Source: CAZAMT01 sp964486145 (GTDB lineage: Bacteria > Bacteroidota > Bacteroidia > Bacteroidales > JAAAOM01). From it: 64,000 bases of DNA. The stretch covers positions 1-64,000 of the forward strand of contig CAZAMT010000001.1 in the NCBI GenBank assembly GCA_964486145.1. The letters run 5' to 3'. The notes under the pieces are model-generated. The model was not told where the DNA came from and searched no databases. It was given only the letters and a program-made list of their open reading frames with translations. The translations under genes were made by a program, and so were the position numbers. Positions 48,912 to 58,575 of the stretch are shown piece by piece. Numbering within the stretch: position 1 is the stretch's first letter; the number at the start of each line of letters is the position of its first letter.

Positions 48912-49082
48912 TCATGCAACGTACTTGTTCGTGATAATGTATGTAAACAGGCCACCAACAACCAAAACCATACTCACCAGTAACCACGTATTGGTTGTTA
49001 AGTTGTTTAATACACTGATTGCCAATAAAATAAAACCACAAAGCACCAATATGATACCAATATTTTTTACGAATTCTTTCAT
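48912..49082 (-). CDS. Small two-helix membrane protein
   Basis: About 56 residues from ATG 49082 (a TTG at 49109 would add nine). Two hydrophobic helices separated by NNLTTNT: IGIILVLCGFILLAISVL and WLLVSMVLVVGGLFTYI. No family recognised. It lies 42 bp downstream of ruvB on the same strand, likely last in that operon. Confidence 0.65.
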   Translation of the reverse strand: MKEFVKNIGIILVLCGFILLAISVLNNLTTNTWLLVSMVLVVGGLFTYIITNKYVA

Positions 49083-49124
49083 TTTATATTGAGTTTGATT
49101 TTTTTCCAAAGTAAATAAATATCC

Positions 49125-50147
49125 TTAAAAAAGCAATCCGCTATCCCTCAATTTATCAATTCCGAGATGTTTGTAAGCCATATCCGTTGCCATTCTTCCT
49201 CTTGAGGTACGTTTAATCAATCCTTCTTTTATTAAAAATGGCTCATACACTTCTTCAATGGTTCCGCTATCTTCTCCAACAGCAGTTGCTATTGTATTTA
49301 AACCAACGGGGCCACCGTTAAACTTTTTTACAACTACATTTAAAATCCTGTTATCCATCTCATCCAGGCCCATTTCATCAATATTCAACGCGTTCAGGCC
49401 AAATCTCGTAATTTCCATATTGATGTATCCTTTACCTTTAATTTGTGCAAAATCCCTAACCCTTCGTAGCAATGCATTTGCAATTCTCGGTGTTCCTCTA
49501 CTCCTTCGTGCAATTTCCATTGATGCATCCTCATCGATACCAATTTTTAATATTTTACTTGAACGTTTAACGATATTTTTTAGTGTATCCTGATTGTAAT
49601 ATTCCAGATGTGATTGTATACCAAACCTTGCCCTTAAAGGACTCGTTAGCAGACCAGACCGGGTAGTTGCCCCTATCAATGTAAACTTGTTCAAATTTAA
49701 CTGAATTGAACGCGCTGAAGGTCCCTTATCGATAATAATGTCAATAACGAAATCTTCCATTGCAGAGTACAGGTACTCTTCAACAACTGGGTTCAATCTG
49801 TGAATTTCATCAATGAAAAGTATATCCCTCAATTCCAAATTCGTAAGCAAACCAGCCAGATCACCCGGTTTTTCAAGCACCGGTCCTGAAGTAATCTTCA
49901 TGTTCACGCCCATTTCATTGGTGATGATACCTGCCAACGTTGTTTTTCCCAGTCCCGGAGGACCATTTAAAAGAACATGATCCAATGCTTCTTCCCTAAG
50001 TTTAGCTGCTGCAACAAAAACTTTTAAGTTTTCAACAATGCTCCCCTGGCCTTTAAAATCATCAAAATTTTCAGGCCTTAGCTTTTGTTCAATTTCTGTA
50101 TCAACTGACTGATTCTTTTCGTTCCGAATATCGAATTCTTCTGACAT
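49125..50147 (-). CDS. ruvB: Holliday junction branch migration helicase RuvB
   Basis: A 340-residue AAA+ motor that drives branch migration with RuvA. Walker [10 protein letters not shown], Walker [10 protein letters not shown], sensor 1 GATTRSG and arginine finger region ARFGI; C-terminal winged helix ends [16 protein letters not shown]. One base separates it from the YwqK-like gene upstream. Confidence 0.98.
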   Translation of the reverse strand: MSEEFDIRNEKNQSVDTEIEQKLRPENFDDFKGQGSIVENLKVFVAAAKLREEALDHVLLNGPPGLGKTTLAGIITNEMGVNMKITSGPVLEKPGDLAGLLTNLELRDILFIDEIHRLNPVVEEYLYSAMEDFVIDIIIDKGPSARSIQLNLNKFTLIGATTRSGLLTSPLRARFGIQSHLEYYNQDTLKNIVKRSSKILKIGIDEDASMEIARRSRGTPRIANALLRRVRDFAQIKGKGYINMEITRFGLNALNIDEMGLDEMDNRILNVVVKKFNGGPVGLNTIATAVGEDSGTIEEVYEPFLIKEGLIKRTSRGRMATDMAYKHLGIDKLRDSGLLF

Positions 50148-50148
50148 A

Positions 50149-51720
50149 TTATCTGATTAAAGTCGGATCATCTGTTTCAAATCTAATTTTAACACCATTG
50201 ATCCGAATTTCCTTATCATCTTCATAAGTGACTGTTAAAAGCAAATTTCCTTCCTCATCGTACTTTCTCCAGTTTTTTTCTTTGAAACCCATCACATAAA
50301 ATCTTTCCTCTTTTAATGATTCATCCGGATAATACAATTTATGTTTTCCATCAGGGTTTCCCTGCACGTAATCTCCTTCAAAATTAAGATTTCCGTTATC
50401 ATAAAAGTATTTCCATGTTCCGTCACGCAATCCTGTAACAAATTTTCCTTCTTCCCGGTGATCACCTACATCATAAAACCACTCTCCTTCCTTTTCACCA
50501 TCAAAGTATTCACCTTTTGCAATTACCTCGCCTTCTTCATTATATTCGGTATATAACCCTTCCAAACGGCCATTTAAATATTCCTCTTCACGCCATAACA
50601 TGCCATTTTCAAAATACCACGTCCAAACACCACTCAACTTCCCGTTAATGTAATTTCCTGTTTGTTCAATGCTTCCATTCTCGAAGAAATACTTCCAATT
50701 ACCGGTTTTCATGTTATTGCTATATTTCCCCACTGCTTTCACCTTACCTGACATATAATAATCTTTCCAGTCCCCCTGGCGTTTTCCTTCTGCATCCACG
50801 ATACCTTCTGATAGCAATATTCCTTTGTCATTGTATATTTTTCCATCGACAATATTGCCATCCTCATCATAAAACCTGTGTGTGCCTACTGGAGTATCAT
50901 CCTGATAGGGCCCCTCCGATACCACCCTTCCCGATTCATTCCTCATTTCCCTTATTACAATGGGATTCTCTTCCTCTTCATCACTGGCAATCAACTCGCC
51001 TTCACTATACCTTAAACTTGTGATGAGTGTTCCCTTTTTATTAAACTCTTTATACAATCCATGCATTCGTCCATCTTTATAGTAAACCTCAGTTGCAACC
51101 TTTCCATCTTCGAAGAACGTTTTCCAAACACCATCCTTTTGACCATTATCATTATACCTGTTTATTCTTTCACGCTCTGTTAAATATCCTTTTCTGTATG
51201 TTTTTAAGGTTATAATTGTGCTATCCTTATCAAATTCTTTTGCTAATCCGTTTCTCTGTCCCTTTGAGTACATTGCCACTTCCTTAATATTACCATTTTC
51301 ATCAAAATAGTAAGACATTCCTTCTTTTTGGTCATTCACATACAGCTCTTTAGAAATCAAAATCGGAGTTTTTAACGGGTCATCTTTTATGTATGCATAT
51401 TTACGATGATACCCGCTTTTAACACCATTCTTATAATCAATCTTCTCCACAACATCCCCTACATTGTTATAGAAGTTCCATGTACTGTCAAGCCTGAAGT
51501 TTTTTCTATTACCTTCTGATTTAATAACGCCTGATACATAATAAGTTATCCAGTAACCATCCGGTTTACCATCCTTCATAAAACCTTCTGAAGAAATTTG
51601 ACCATTTGGATAATAGAATTTTGTATATCCGTCTTCTACCTTATCTGTTTGGGCAATGATGAATTGAGAAAACAGAACCAGCAAAGTGAATATTGAAATA
51701 TGATATATTTTCATCTTCAT
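50149..51720 (-). CDS. Secreted YwqK/MORN-like repeat protein
   Basis: About 523 residues from ATG 51720; an upstream TTG (51753) would precede the signal peptide. After the signal peptide (ending near FIIAQ) the whole protein consists of 20-24-residue repeats of the form G-x-W-x-x-Y-x-x-x-G-x-x-x-x-E-G-x-Y, as in [19 protein letters not shown]. These match the YwqK/MORN-like family. Known annotations as antitoxin come from one Bacillus member and should not be taken as function here. It is probably periplasmic or surface-bound and is sandwiched between nadA and ruvB. Confidence 0.85.
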   Translation of the reverse strand: MKMKIYHISIFTLLVLFSQFIIAQTDKVEDGYTKFYYPNGQISSEGFMKDGKPDGYWITYYVSGVIKSEGNRKNFRLDSTWNFYNNVGDVVEKIDYKNGVKSGYHRKYAYIKDDPLKTPILISKELYVNDQKEGMSYYFDENGNIKEVAMYSKGQRNGLAKEFDKDSTIITLKTYRKGYLTERERINRYNDNGQKDGVWKTFFEDGKVATEVYYKDGRMHGLYKEFNKKGTLITSLRYSEGELIASDEEEENPIVIREMRNESGRVVSEGPYQDDTPVGTHRFYDEDGNIVDGKIYNDKGILLSEGIVDAEGKRQGDWKDYYMSGKVKAVGKYSNNMKTGNWKYFFENGSIEQTGNYINGKLSGVWTWYFENGMLWREEEYLNGRLEGLYTEYNEEGEVIAKGEYFDGEKEGEWFYDVGDHREEGKFVTGLRDGTWKYFYDNGNLNFEGDYVQGNPDGKHKLYYPDESLKEERFYVMGFKEKNWRKYDEEGNLLLTVTYEDDKEIRINGVKIRFETDDPTLIR

Positions 51721-51766
51721 TGCAAATTTTTCATCTTTAATAATAACCGCCAATTTATATGATATT

Positions 51767-52768
51767 TTACAATTTCAATTTTTCAGAAATTTCCAACATC
51801 CTTCTTATGGGTTTTTCTGCTTTTAATCTAACATCTTCTTCAATAACGATTTCCGGAATTTCATATTTCAGTGTATTGTATATTTTTTTCAATGAAATCA
51901 ACTTCATAAAATTGCAGTCGTTACATGCACATGTTGAATCTTTAGGAGGTGCAGGAATAAAATGCTTATTTGGGCTTTCTTTCATCATTTGATGAATAAT
52001 TCCGGATTCTGTTGCTACAATAAATTTTTCTGCACTATCCTTTTTTGAATATTTAAGTAAACTTGATGTTGAACCAATATGGTCAGCTACAATTAAAATT
52101 GGTTTCTCACATTCCGGATGAGCAATAATTTTTGCATCCGGATGTTTCTTTTTAAGCTCCAGTATTTTTTCCAGTGAAAACTCTTCATGTACGTGGCATG
52201 CACCGTCCCAAACAAGCATGTTTTCTCTTCCTGTCAGGCTTTTTATGTAATTCCCCAGATTTCTGTCGGGTCCAAATATAATCTTTTCTTCTTTGGGTAA
52301 ACTATTAACAATCTCAACAGCATTTGAAGATGTACATACAATATCTGTTAAAGCTTTTATTTCCGCTGTTGTGTTTACATATGAAATTACCGTATGATCA
52401 GGATGTTTATGAACAAACTCAGCGAACGCATCCGGAGGACAACTATCTGCCAGCGAACAACCTGCCATTAAGTCGGGAATCAACACTTTTTTATCAGGAC
52501 TTAGTATTTTTGCCGTTTCGGCCATAAAATGAACACCTGCAAACAAAATAATATCTGCTTTGGTTTTAGCAGCTTGCTGCGACAATGCCAGGCTATCGCC
52601 TACAATATCAGCAATATCCTGAATTTCGCCTTCCTGGTAGAAATGGGCTAATATTACTGCATTTTTCTGTTTTCGTAATATATCTATTTCATCAATAACG
52701 TTAATGTCTTCTCTTACCTCTGCATTTACAAAACCATCCTTCAATAATCCATTTTTATCAACAACCAT
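51767..52768 (-). CDS. nadA: Quinolinate synthase A
   Basis: A 333-residue NadA that condenses iminoaspartate with dihydroxyacetone phosphate for NAD synthesis. The [4Fe-4S] ligands fit C104 (AGCSLADSC), C191 (GACHVHEEF) and one cysteine of the C-terminal CACNDC (280-285). [10 protein letters not shown] and HPEC are typical. First gene of a minus-strand operon with the YwqK-like gene and ruvB; nadB and nadC are not here. Confidence 0.97.
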   Translation of the reverse strand: MVVDKNGLLKDGFVNAEVREDINVIDEIDILRKQKNAVILAHFYQEGEIQDIADIVGDSLALSQQAAKTKADIILFAGVHFMAETAKILSPDKKVLIPDLMAGCSLADSCPPDAFAEFVHKHPDHTVISYVNTTAEIKALTDIVCTSSNAVEIVNSLPKEEKIIFGPDRNLGNYIKSLTGRENMLVWDGACHVHEEFSLEKILELKKKHPDAKIIAHPECEKPILIVADHIGSTSSLLKYSKKDSAEKFIVATESGIIHQMMKESPNKHFIPAPPKDSTCACNDCNFMKLISLKKIYNTLKYEIPEIVIEEDVRLKAEKPIRRMLEISEKLKL

Positions 52769-53249
52769 ATCTTATATTATATTATTTTTTAAAATTAATT
52801 TAAGATCTATATATGATAATAATATCCTGTTAAAACTGTTTATATTTTCCTTTCACTAAACTTGAATTTTATCCAATTAAATATGTAAAAACAATTAATT
52901 AACAAAAGTAATTTTTATGTTTCATTCAAAATCAATGAATTAATCATTTAATTAACAACATGTGAATAGCGAAATTATGTAAAAAAAATAACTCTCTGTC
53001 TGCCTGGTTTATGTTAAATATTTATTTCATTTTTTATTAGCATTTTTGGAAAAATAGAGTTTTTACAAAAACTGAAAATTTTTATATAGTACATATTGAT
53101 CAACAGATCAAGTGATTTTTATAAAAAGAATTGAGTTGTAATTAACAATAATTTAACATGCTATTAAATACCTTGTTTTAGGAAAAATAAATAAATGTGT
53201 TTTTAAGTAAAATTATTTGTTATACTTTTATTACTTTATTTTATAAACA
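52769..53249. other. 481-bp AT-rich divergent region (nadA / rpiB)
   Basis: No gene. Very A/T-rich throughout. An inverted repeat TTGATC-AACA-GATCAA is at 53096-53111. One 9-mer, TGTGAATAG at 52971-52979, is one base from a DnaA box (TGTGNATAA). No real box cluster is visible, so replication origin function is only a weak possibility. Promoters for both genes must lie here. Confidence 0.5.
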
Positions 53250-53690
53250 ATGAAGATTGAATCAATAGGAATTGCAGCGGATCATGCAGGATTTGAATTA
53301 AAGAAAATCATTAAAGACCTTTTGGTGGCAGAAGGTTACAACATAAATGATTACGGAACGGAATTTGCTGATAGTGTTGATTATCCTGATTATGGGCATG
53401 TTTTAGCTGATGCTGTTGAACAGGGTAAAAATACCATTGGTATTTCGTTATGTGGAAGCGGCAATGGTATTAACATGACGGCCAATAAACACCAGGGAAT
53501 ACGATCTGCCATTTGCTGGAACAGGGAGATCGCGACTTATGCCCGTAAACACAATGATGCAAATATTTGTGCTTTGCCGGCACGATTTATTTCCCCGGAG
53601 GAAGCCAGGCAGGTAGTTTTAATGTTTTTAAAAACTGATTTTGATGGTGGACGACATAAAAGAAGGGTAGATAAAATACCTTATTGTTAA
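53250..53690 (+). CDS. rpiB: Ribose 5-phosphate isomerase B
   Basis: A 146-residue RpiB that interconverts ribose 5-phosphate and ribulose 5-phosphate in the pentose phosphate pathway. Signatures are IAADHAGFELK, YGTEFADSVDYPDYG, LCGSGNGINMTANK with the active-site Cys, and RKHNDANICALPARFI. The Rrf2 gene follows 12 bp downstream. Confidence 0.97.
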   Translation: MKIESIGIAADHAGFELKKIIKDLLVAEGYNINDYGTEFADSVDYPDYGHVLADAVEQGKNTIGISLCGSGNGINMTANKHQGIRSAICWNREIATYARKHNDANICALPARFISPEEARQVVLMFLKTDFDGGRHKRRVDKIPYC

Positions 53691-53702
53691 AAATAGATAC
53701 AT

Positions 53703-54134
53703 ATGTTATCAAATACGAGTAAATATGCTGTCAGGGCTGTTATATACCTGGCCTTACATGCGGGCGAAGAGAAAAAAATCGGCATTAAGAAAATTTCTGA
53801 AGATTTAAAAATTCCTTCACCTTTCCTGGGAAAAATTCTTCAATCATTGGCAAAACACAAATTGTTGTCATCAACAAAAGGACCCAGTGGTGGATTTGGA
53901 TTGGGCAGACCGGCCAGGGAAATTACATTATTTCATATTGTTGATATCATTGATGGGGGGGATCTGTTTGAAAATTGTTTGATTACGATGAATAAATGTA
54001 CCGATGAAGATCGCCATTGTCCTATGCATAATAAATATGTTGAAATAAGGAAGGAACTCAAAAAACTGTTTGAATCTCAAACCATTGATGAACTTGCAGA
54101 GGATGCAAAAAACGACAATAAAATCCAGATTTAA
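53703..54134 (+). CDS. Rrf2-family regulator with three cysteines
   Basis: A 143-residue winged-helix regulator (SNTSKYAVRAVIYLA, then the recognition segment PSPFLGKILQSLAKH, and GPSGGFGLGRP wing). Three cysteines C92, C99 and C106 sit where IscR/NsrR bind an Fe-S cluster. Spacing is C-x6-C-x6-C instead of the common C-x5-C-x5-C, so cluster binding is likely but not certain. Possible targets are unknown; rpiB is in the same transcript. Its stop overlaps the convergent VanZ-like gene by 4 nt. Confidence 0.92.
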   Translation: MLSNTSKYAVRAVIYLALHAGEEKKIGIKKISEDLKIPSPFLGKILQSLAKHKLLSSTKGPSGGFGLGRPAREITLFHIVDIIDGGDLFENCLITMNKCTDEDRHCPMHNKYVEIRKELKKLFESQTIDELAEDAKNDNKIQI

Positions 54135-54541
54135 ATTGTTGAAACCAATTGCTTACATTTGGATATAATCAAAAGCTGGAAACGGTAGATATATCGAAAG
54201 AGCAAAATTCCAGTTAAAATTCCCAACGTATTCGCAAAAAAATCATAAGGATCGCCCTCCCGGGTTAATGTCAGTGATTGTTGCATCATTTCAGTTGCAA
54301 ACCCAACAGCAAATGGCAATAGAAATGCAATTGATATGGCAGTACGTTTTGAACCTTTCCGGGATTGGAGATGACCTTCCAGAATGAAGTAGCTAAAAAT
54401 AAAGTACATGATAAAATGTGCTATCTTATCTGTGTGTTCAAAATTCATTTGCACATCCGGGAGTTTATCTGATGACAGTATACTCAGTATAATTACAATG
54501 ATAAACCAGACCGCAGCTTTCCAGTAGTATACAATGATCAT
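54131..54541 (-). CDS. VanZ-like membrane protein
   Basis: A 136-residue protein with four hydrophobic helices. HTDKIAHFIMYFIFSYFIL and LPFAVGFATEMMQQSLTLTREGDPYDFFANTLG carry the VanZ-family pattern. Function in Bacteroidota is unknown; the Enterococcus VanZ gives low-level teicoplanin resistance. Confidence 0.88.
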   Translation of the reverse strand: MIIVYYWKAAVWFIIVIILSILSSDKLPDVQMNFEHTDKIAHFIMYFIFSYFILEGHLQSRKGSKRTAISIAFLLPFAVGFATEMMQQSLTLTREGDPYDFFANTLGILTGILLFRYIYRFQLLIISKCKQLVSTI

Positions 54542-54626
54542 ATTTGTTAATTATCTGATGTTTAGCATATTAATGATGGGTTTTATCTTTTATAATTGGT
54601 TTATAAACCTGTTCATATCTTGTTAA

Positions 54627-54642
54627 TGTTTCACGTGGAACA
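54627..54642. other. parS-like site 3
   Basis: TGTTTCACGTGGAACA differs from the canonical ParB site by one base and from sites 1 and 2 by one base. It lies in intergenic DNA between the VanZ-like gene and hemW, 16 kb from the other two. Confidence 0.65.
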
Positions 54643-54752
54643 TTGGTTTTCAAATTCCTATGAATGAAAAATTGTTTATAAACTCCTTGTTAAAATCATT
54701 ATGAGTTTGCAAATATAACCAGGTTTTTATACAACCTAACCAAATCCTGTGT

Positions 54753-54760
54753 TACATTTG
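54753..54760 (+). promoter_or_regulatory. Probable -7 box of hemW
   Basis: TACATTTG matches TAnnTTTG. It lies 18 bp upstream of ATG 54779, downstream of the GTG at 54749 that would also be in frame. Transcripts from it could not use that GTG, so the start is 54779. Confidence 0.6.
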
Positions 54761-54778
54761 TGTTTATCTAATGGATTC

Positions 54779-55906
54779 ATGGCAGGTATTTATTTACATA
54801 TCCCGTTTTGCAGACAAAATTGTCATTATTGTGATTTCTATTACAGTGTATCTTTGCATTACAAGTCACAAATGGTAGAAGCATTGATAAATGAAATTGA
54901 TCTTAGAAAAAATTATTTAGAAAATGAATTAATTGATTCCATCTATTTTGGAGGAGGTACACCTTCAATTTTATCCCTGAATGATATAGAAAATATATTG
55001 AAAACCATTTTTAAATATTTCAGGATAAGTAAATCCATTGAAATAACATTGGAGGCAAATCCCGATGATATAACCATTGTCTATGTAATTGGATTAAAAC
55101 AAATGGGAATAAACAGGATTAGCCTGGGTGTTCAATCATTTGATAATACCGATTTGACTTTGATGAACCGACGGCATGACTCAATAAAAGCAGAAGAGGC
55201 AATTCGCATTCTTAAAACAATACCCATAGAAAATTTTTCTACTGATTTAATATATGCTGTTCCCGGCTCATCCGAAAAAACATTAAAAAATAATTTGCAT
55301 AAAATGGTAGATGCCGGTACACCTCATGTGTCGGTGTATCATTTAACTTATGAGGATGGAACCATTTTTAAACATAAAATAAAAAAACAGCGCTTATCTG
55401 AAATAGGGGAGGAGGAGAGCAATCAACAATACGATATCATTAAAAAATACATGGTATCAAACGGATATCAGCATTATGAAATATCAAATTTTGCAAAAGA
55501 TGGATTTATTTCCAAACATAACAGTGCATACTGGTTTGGTAAAAAATATTTGGGTTTGGGTCCATCGGCACATTCCTTCAACGGGAAATCAAGACAATGG
55601 AATATCGCTGCTCTTCAAAAATACATCAATGGAATCAATCATCGAAAACCCGTCATTGAAAAGGAAACATTGCAGAAATCAGTTCAATACAATGAATTTG
55701 TTATGGTAAGACTTCGAACCATGTGGGGAATTAATCATAAAGAGCTAGAGAAAAAATTTGGAATGCATGCCATAAAAAGGTTTTTAAAAGAAACTGATCC
55801 TTTCATTGCTGAGGGTTCTTTAATCCGAAGCGAAAATGAAACTGTTATGAATCCAAAGAAATACTTGCAAAGCGATCATATAATTTCACAATTGTTTATA
55901 ACGTAA
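54779..55906 (+). CDS. hemW: Radical SAM HemW-like protein
   Basis: A 375-residue radical SAM protein. The cluster motif CRQNCHYC (C11, C15, C18) is followed by DFYY as in HemW, then FGGGTPS and LEANPDD. The HemW C-terminal domain is present (FGMHAIKRFL). By family knowledge it handles haem (a chaperone), not the coproporphyrinogen oxidase reaction of HemN. A bidirectional terminator overlaps its stop. Confidence 0.94.
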   Translation: MAGIYLHIPFCRQNCHYCDFYYSVSLHYKSQMVEALINEIDLRKNYLENELIDSIYFGGGTPSILSLNDIENILKTIFKYFRISKSIEITLEANPDDITIVYVIGLKQMGINRISLGVQSFDNTDLTLMNRRHDSIKAEEAIRILKTIPIENFSTDLIYAVPGSSEKTLKNNLHKMVDAGTPHVSVYHLTYEDGTIFKHKIKKQRLSEIGEEESNQQYDIIKKYMVSNGYQHYEISNFAKDGFISKHNSAYWFGKKYLGLGPSAHSFNGKSRQWNIAALQKYINGINHRKPVIEKETLQKSVQYNEFVMVRLRTMWGINHKELEKKFGMHAIKRFLKETDPFIAEGSLIRSENETVMNPKKYLQSDHIISQLFIT

Positions 55907-55940
55907 AAATCCTGTGGAAATGTTTTCACAGGATTTTTAC
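55903..55940. terminator. Bidirectional terminator between hemW and the chemoreceptor gene
   Basis: Eighteen-bp arms (55903-55920 and 55923-55940) pair at all but one position around a 2-nt centre, with a core AAAAATCCTGTG / CACAGGATTTTT. A/T runs lie at both ends, so it should stop transcription from both convergent genes. The hemW stop codon is inside the left arm. Confidence 0.85.
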
Positions 55941-55960
55941 GGGAACAGGAAAGAACAACA

Positions 55961-58000
55961 TTAGAAATTTTCGTACTGCTCTTCGGTTTTTTCTCCTTCT
56001 AAATCTAAAGCATAACCTTTGCCATTATTTTTAGATATTTCTGTTGATTTATTAGCTACAGGTTTAGGTGTTGCTTTTTTAATGGAGTTTTTCTTAAGAC
56101 TGCTTTTGAAAGCTTCTTCTCCTATTTTAAAATAAGATACATAATCTTTTAACTGATCAGCCTGTGAAGATAATTCTTCAGCGCTGGTGGCCATTTCCTC
56201 AGAAGCTGCAGCATTTTGCTGTGTTACCTGGTTTAATTGTTGTATGGCATTGTTTACTTGCTCGGCGCCTGAGGTTTGCTCCAGGCTGGCTGCTGTGATT
56301 TCCTGAACAAGTTTTGCTGTTTTTTCAATTTCAGGAACAATTTCACCAAGTTGTTTTCCGGCTTTCTCTGATATCGAAACACCAGATTGTGATAATTCAT
56401 CAATTTCATCAGCCGCAACTTTACTTCTTTCCGCAAGTTTTCTGACCTCGGCAGCTACCACAGCAAAACCTTTCCCGTGTTCACCTGCACGCGCTGCTTC
56501 CACAGCAGCATTCAATGCGAGAATATTGGTTTGAAATGCAATGTCGTTAATGATTTTAATTTTTTCGGCAATGTTTTTCATCGAACTAACCGATATTTCG
56601 GTTGACTTATATCCTTCCCGGATACCTTCAACTGCACTAAGAGCAATTTTTTCTGTTTGTTGGGCATTCTCGGTATTTTGCTGGATATTCGATGCCATCT
56701 CTTCCATAGATGATGAAACTTCCTCTGCTGAAGATGCCTGTTCAGAAGCTCCTTGTGACATTTCCTGCGATGTAGAACTCATTTCATTACTGGCAATGGC
56801 AATCGAATCGGCTCCTGTGGTTATACTGGTGACAATTTCACGGAGCTTTTCAACCATTGAAACAAGGGATGCAGCAAGTATTCCGATTTCATCTTTTTGA
56901 TCAATATCAATGCTCGCTGTTAAGTCTCCTTTGGCAACATCCTGTGCAAACCGAACGCCTTTGTTGATTGGCTTTACAATACCAATAGTAATGACATAGG
57001 CCAGTACAATTGCAAAAAGAATTGCGATAATACTAAATATAATAACTCCTCCCCTGGTTTTATTCGCCTCACCAAGCATTGCTTCATCTGTCATTATGTA
57101 ACCTTTGGATTGTTCAATAATATCTTCAAATTTGGTACCTACCTTTTCCAGATTCGTCATTGTTTCATCATGATAAATGACCATTGCCTGGTCCATACTT
57201 TTAAGTTTTTTGTCATTCCAGTGTATCATCTCATCAATAACATCAAGCACCTCATACGTGGTTGGTTTCAGTACCGACATATAATGGTTTTTACCAGCGC
57301 CTGTGTTTCCAGTCTTGTAATAATTTTCCATTTGCACAACTTCCTGGTGCAGTTTATTGTGAGGTTTTTCAATTTCATTGCAAATGGCGGCAAATTCAGG
57401 GAATCGTTTTTTTAATTGTTTTGTTTCCTCCGAGTTTAACCATTTTCCAAAATTACACTGCGTAGGATCTTTTTGTACATCAATAGTATTTACCTGAACT
57501 GCATTAACGGCAACATCTTTAACCCGGTGTGCAAAAATCAGGTGATCAGATTTGGCCTCGCGTAAGCTGGAACTTAAGCTCCTGTCAGCCTGTTCAAATG
57601 TGTTTTTTATTTTTTTGGCAGATTCATGCAAATGTTTATGGGGTTCTTCCATTTCTGCAAACAGGGTGGCTAATTCCGGTGCAAGTTCTTCAGCATGTTT
57701 ACGACCTTCACCAAAATACCATTTCCCGAATGCACATTGGGTGTGATCGGTTTCGACATTCAGTTCAGTTACTTCATCATTGGTAATTAATTCGTTTACA
57801 TTTTGAGCCCAATGTAAATGTTGAACATATTTATGTTCAAGTTCTGTGCGCAATTTGTTGCCATCAATAACCTCCTCGGCGTTGCCAACAATGCCGTTAA
57901 TACCGGATATCGACCAGAAAGCTACAATGCCAAGCACCACAACGATAGCGCCAAAAGCAATAAAAAATTTTCGACCAAGTTTAATATCTTTCCATTTCAT
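55961..58000 (-). CDS. Methyl-accepting chemotaxis protein with two CZB domains
   Basis: A 679-residue chemoreceptor. TM1 is at about 12-32, TM2 at about 322-345, with a 290-residue periplasmic region between. That region carries two CZB (chemoreceptor zinc-binding) domains in tandem. The first has H61/H63, C89 and H121/H125 ([22 protein letters not shown]). The second has H158, C182, H214 and H218 ([23 protein letters not shown]). A HAMP follows TM2, then a methylated signalling domain with the hairpin tip [30 protein letters not shown]. Known CZB domains are mostly cytoplasmic and sense zinc or hypochlorous acid; two periplasmic ones are notable. Probably co-transcribed with the receiver gene 30 bp upstream. 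No CheA is nearby. Confidence 0.94.
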   Translation of the reverse strand: MKWKDIKLGRKFFIAFGAIVVVLGIVAFWSISGINGIVGNAEEVIDGNKLRTELEHKYVQHLHWAQNVNELITNDEVTELNVETDHTQCAFGKWYFGEGRKHAEELAPELATLFAEMEEPHKHLHESAKKIKNTFEQADRSLSSSLREAKSDHLIFAHRVKDVAVNAVQVNTIDVQKDPTQCNFGKWLNSEETKQLKKRFPEFAAICNEIEKPHNKLHQEVVQMENYYKTGNTGAGKNHYMSVLKPTTYEVLDVIDEMIHWNDKKLKSMDQAMVIYHDETMTNLEKVGTKFEDIIEQSKGYIMTDEAMLGEANKTRGGVIIFSIIAILFAIVLAYVITIGIVKPINKGVRFAQDVAKGDLTASIDIDQKDEIGILAASLVSMVEKLREIVTSITTGADSIAIASNEMSSTSQEMSQGASEQASSAEEVSSSMEEMASNIQQNTENAQQTEKIALSAVEGIREGYKSTEISVSSMKNIAEKIKIINDIAFQTNILALNAAVEAARAGEHGKGFAVVAAEVRKLAERSKVAADEIDELSQSGVSISEKAGKQLGEIVPEIEKTAKLVQEITAASLEQTSGAEQVNNAIQQLNQVTQQNAAASEEMATSAEELSSQADQLKDYVSYFKIGEEAFKSSLKKNSIKKATPKPVANKSTEISKNNGKGYALDLEGEKTEEQYENF

Positions 58001-58030
58001 GATGTAATAAATTAAGTTAAGTGATTTTAA

Positions 58031-58396
58031 TTATTTTGTTGTTAATGCTTCCTTTATTTTTGATTTGAATTTTTCTACATTGAATGGTTTGACAAAATAT
58101 TCGCTGGCACCCATTGAAAAAGCTTTTTCTACCAAATGTACTTCTGAACTTGCAGAAACAAAATACACTGGTGCTGCTAATGAATGCATGGATGAAAGGA
58201 TGTCAAACCCGTTCAAATGGGGCATGTTAATATCAATAATATACAGATCGGCTTTGAGCCGTTTAAGATTTTGAACAGCAACCAGCGAACTTACATACAG
58301 GTGAATCAGAACATTCGGAAATTCTTCTTTAATAATCGATTTCATTAGCTGTAAGCTTGTTCTTGAATCATCAATGATCATTATGCTTTTTTTCAT
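58031..58396 (-). CDS. CheY-like single-domain response regulator
   Basis: A 121-residue receiver. Acidic pocket IIDDSRTS, phospho-acceptor D in YIIDINMPHLNG (near 54), T/S in VSASS and K in FVKPFN. No output domain, so it acts by protein contact like CheY. It precedes the chemoreceptor gene in the same operon and shares a divergent promoter region with the Crp-type gene. Confidence 0.94.
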   Translation of the reverse strand: MKKSIMIIDDSRTSLQLMKSIIKEEFPNVLIHLYVSSLVAVQNLKRLKADLYIIDINMPHLNGFDILSSMHSLAAPVYFVSASSEVHLVEKAFSMGASEYFVKPFNVEKFKSKIKEALTTK

Positions 58397-58421
58397 TATC
58401 TTTTTATCCTTAATTAAACCG

Positions 58422-58437
58422 ATTCATTGCAATGAAT
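58422..58437. promoter_or_regulatory. 16-bp perfect palindrome upstream of the receiver gene
   Basis: ATTCATTGCAATGAAT is a perfect palindrome 26 bp upstream of the receiver ATG (minus strand), in the region shared with the divergent Crp-type gene. It is a good candidate operator; no known regulator is assigned. Confidence 0.5.
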
Positions 58438-58500
58438 TTATTCTACGTTTCTATAAATTAGTGTTTTAGAAATAAGGGTGAAATACATCACCTCCATTTG

Positions 58501-58512
58501 GGACATTTGTCC
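58501..58512. promoter_or_regulatory. GGACA-TT-TGTCC inverted repeat upstream of the Crp-type gene
   Basis: Five-bp arms with a 2-nt centre, 64 bp before the Crp-type ATG. The layout resembles the two-half-site operators of Crp/Fnr proteins but the half-site is not a known one. It may be an autoregulatory site. Confidence 0.4.
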
Positions 58513-58544
58513 TGTTTTCAAACTACTTCATTCAAAATAATTAG

Positions 58545-58552
58545 TATATTTA
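58545..58552 (+). promoter_or_regulatory. Possible -7 box of the Crp-type gene
   Basis: TATATTTA is one base from TAnnTTTG, 23 bp before ATG 58576. It lies after the TTG at 58498 that opens the reading frame, so it supports 58576 as the start. Confidence 0.35.
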
Positions 58553-58575
58553 AGAGTTTAGTCAGAAAAGCATCA

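Noticed and set aside
52871..52979. DnaA-box-like 9-mers in the nadA-rpiB region
   Set aside because: One has one mismatch and another two, and there is no cluster; not enough for an origin call.
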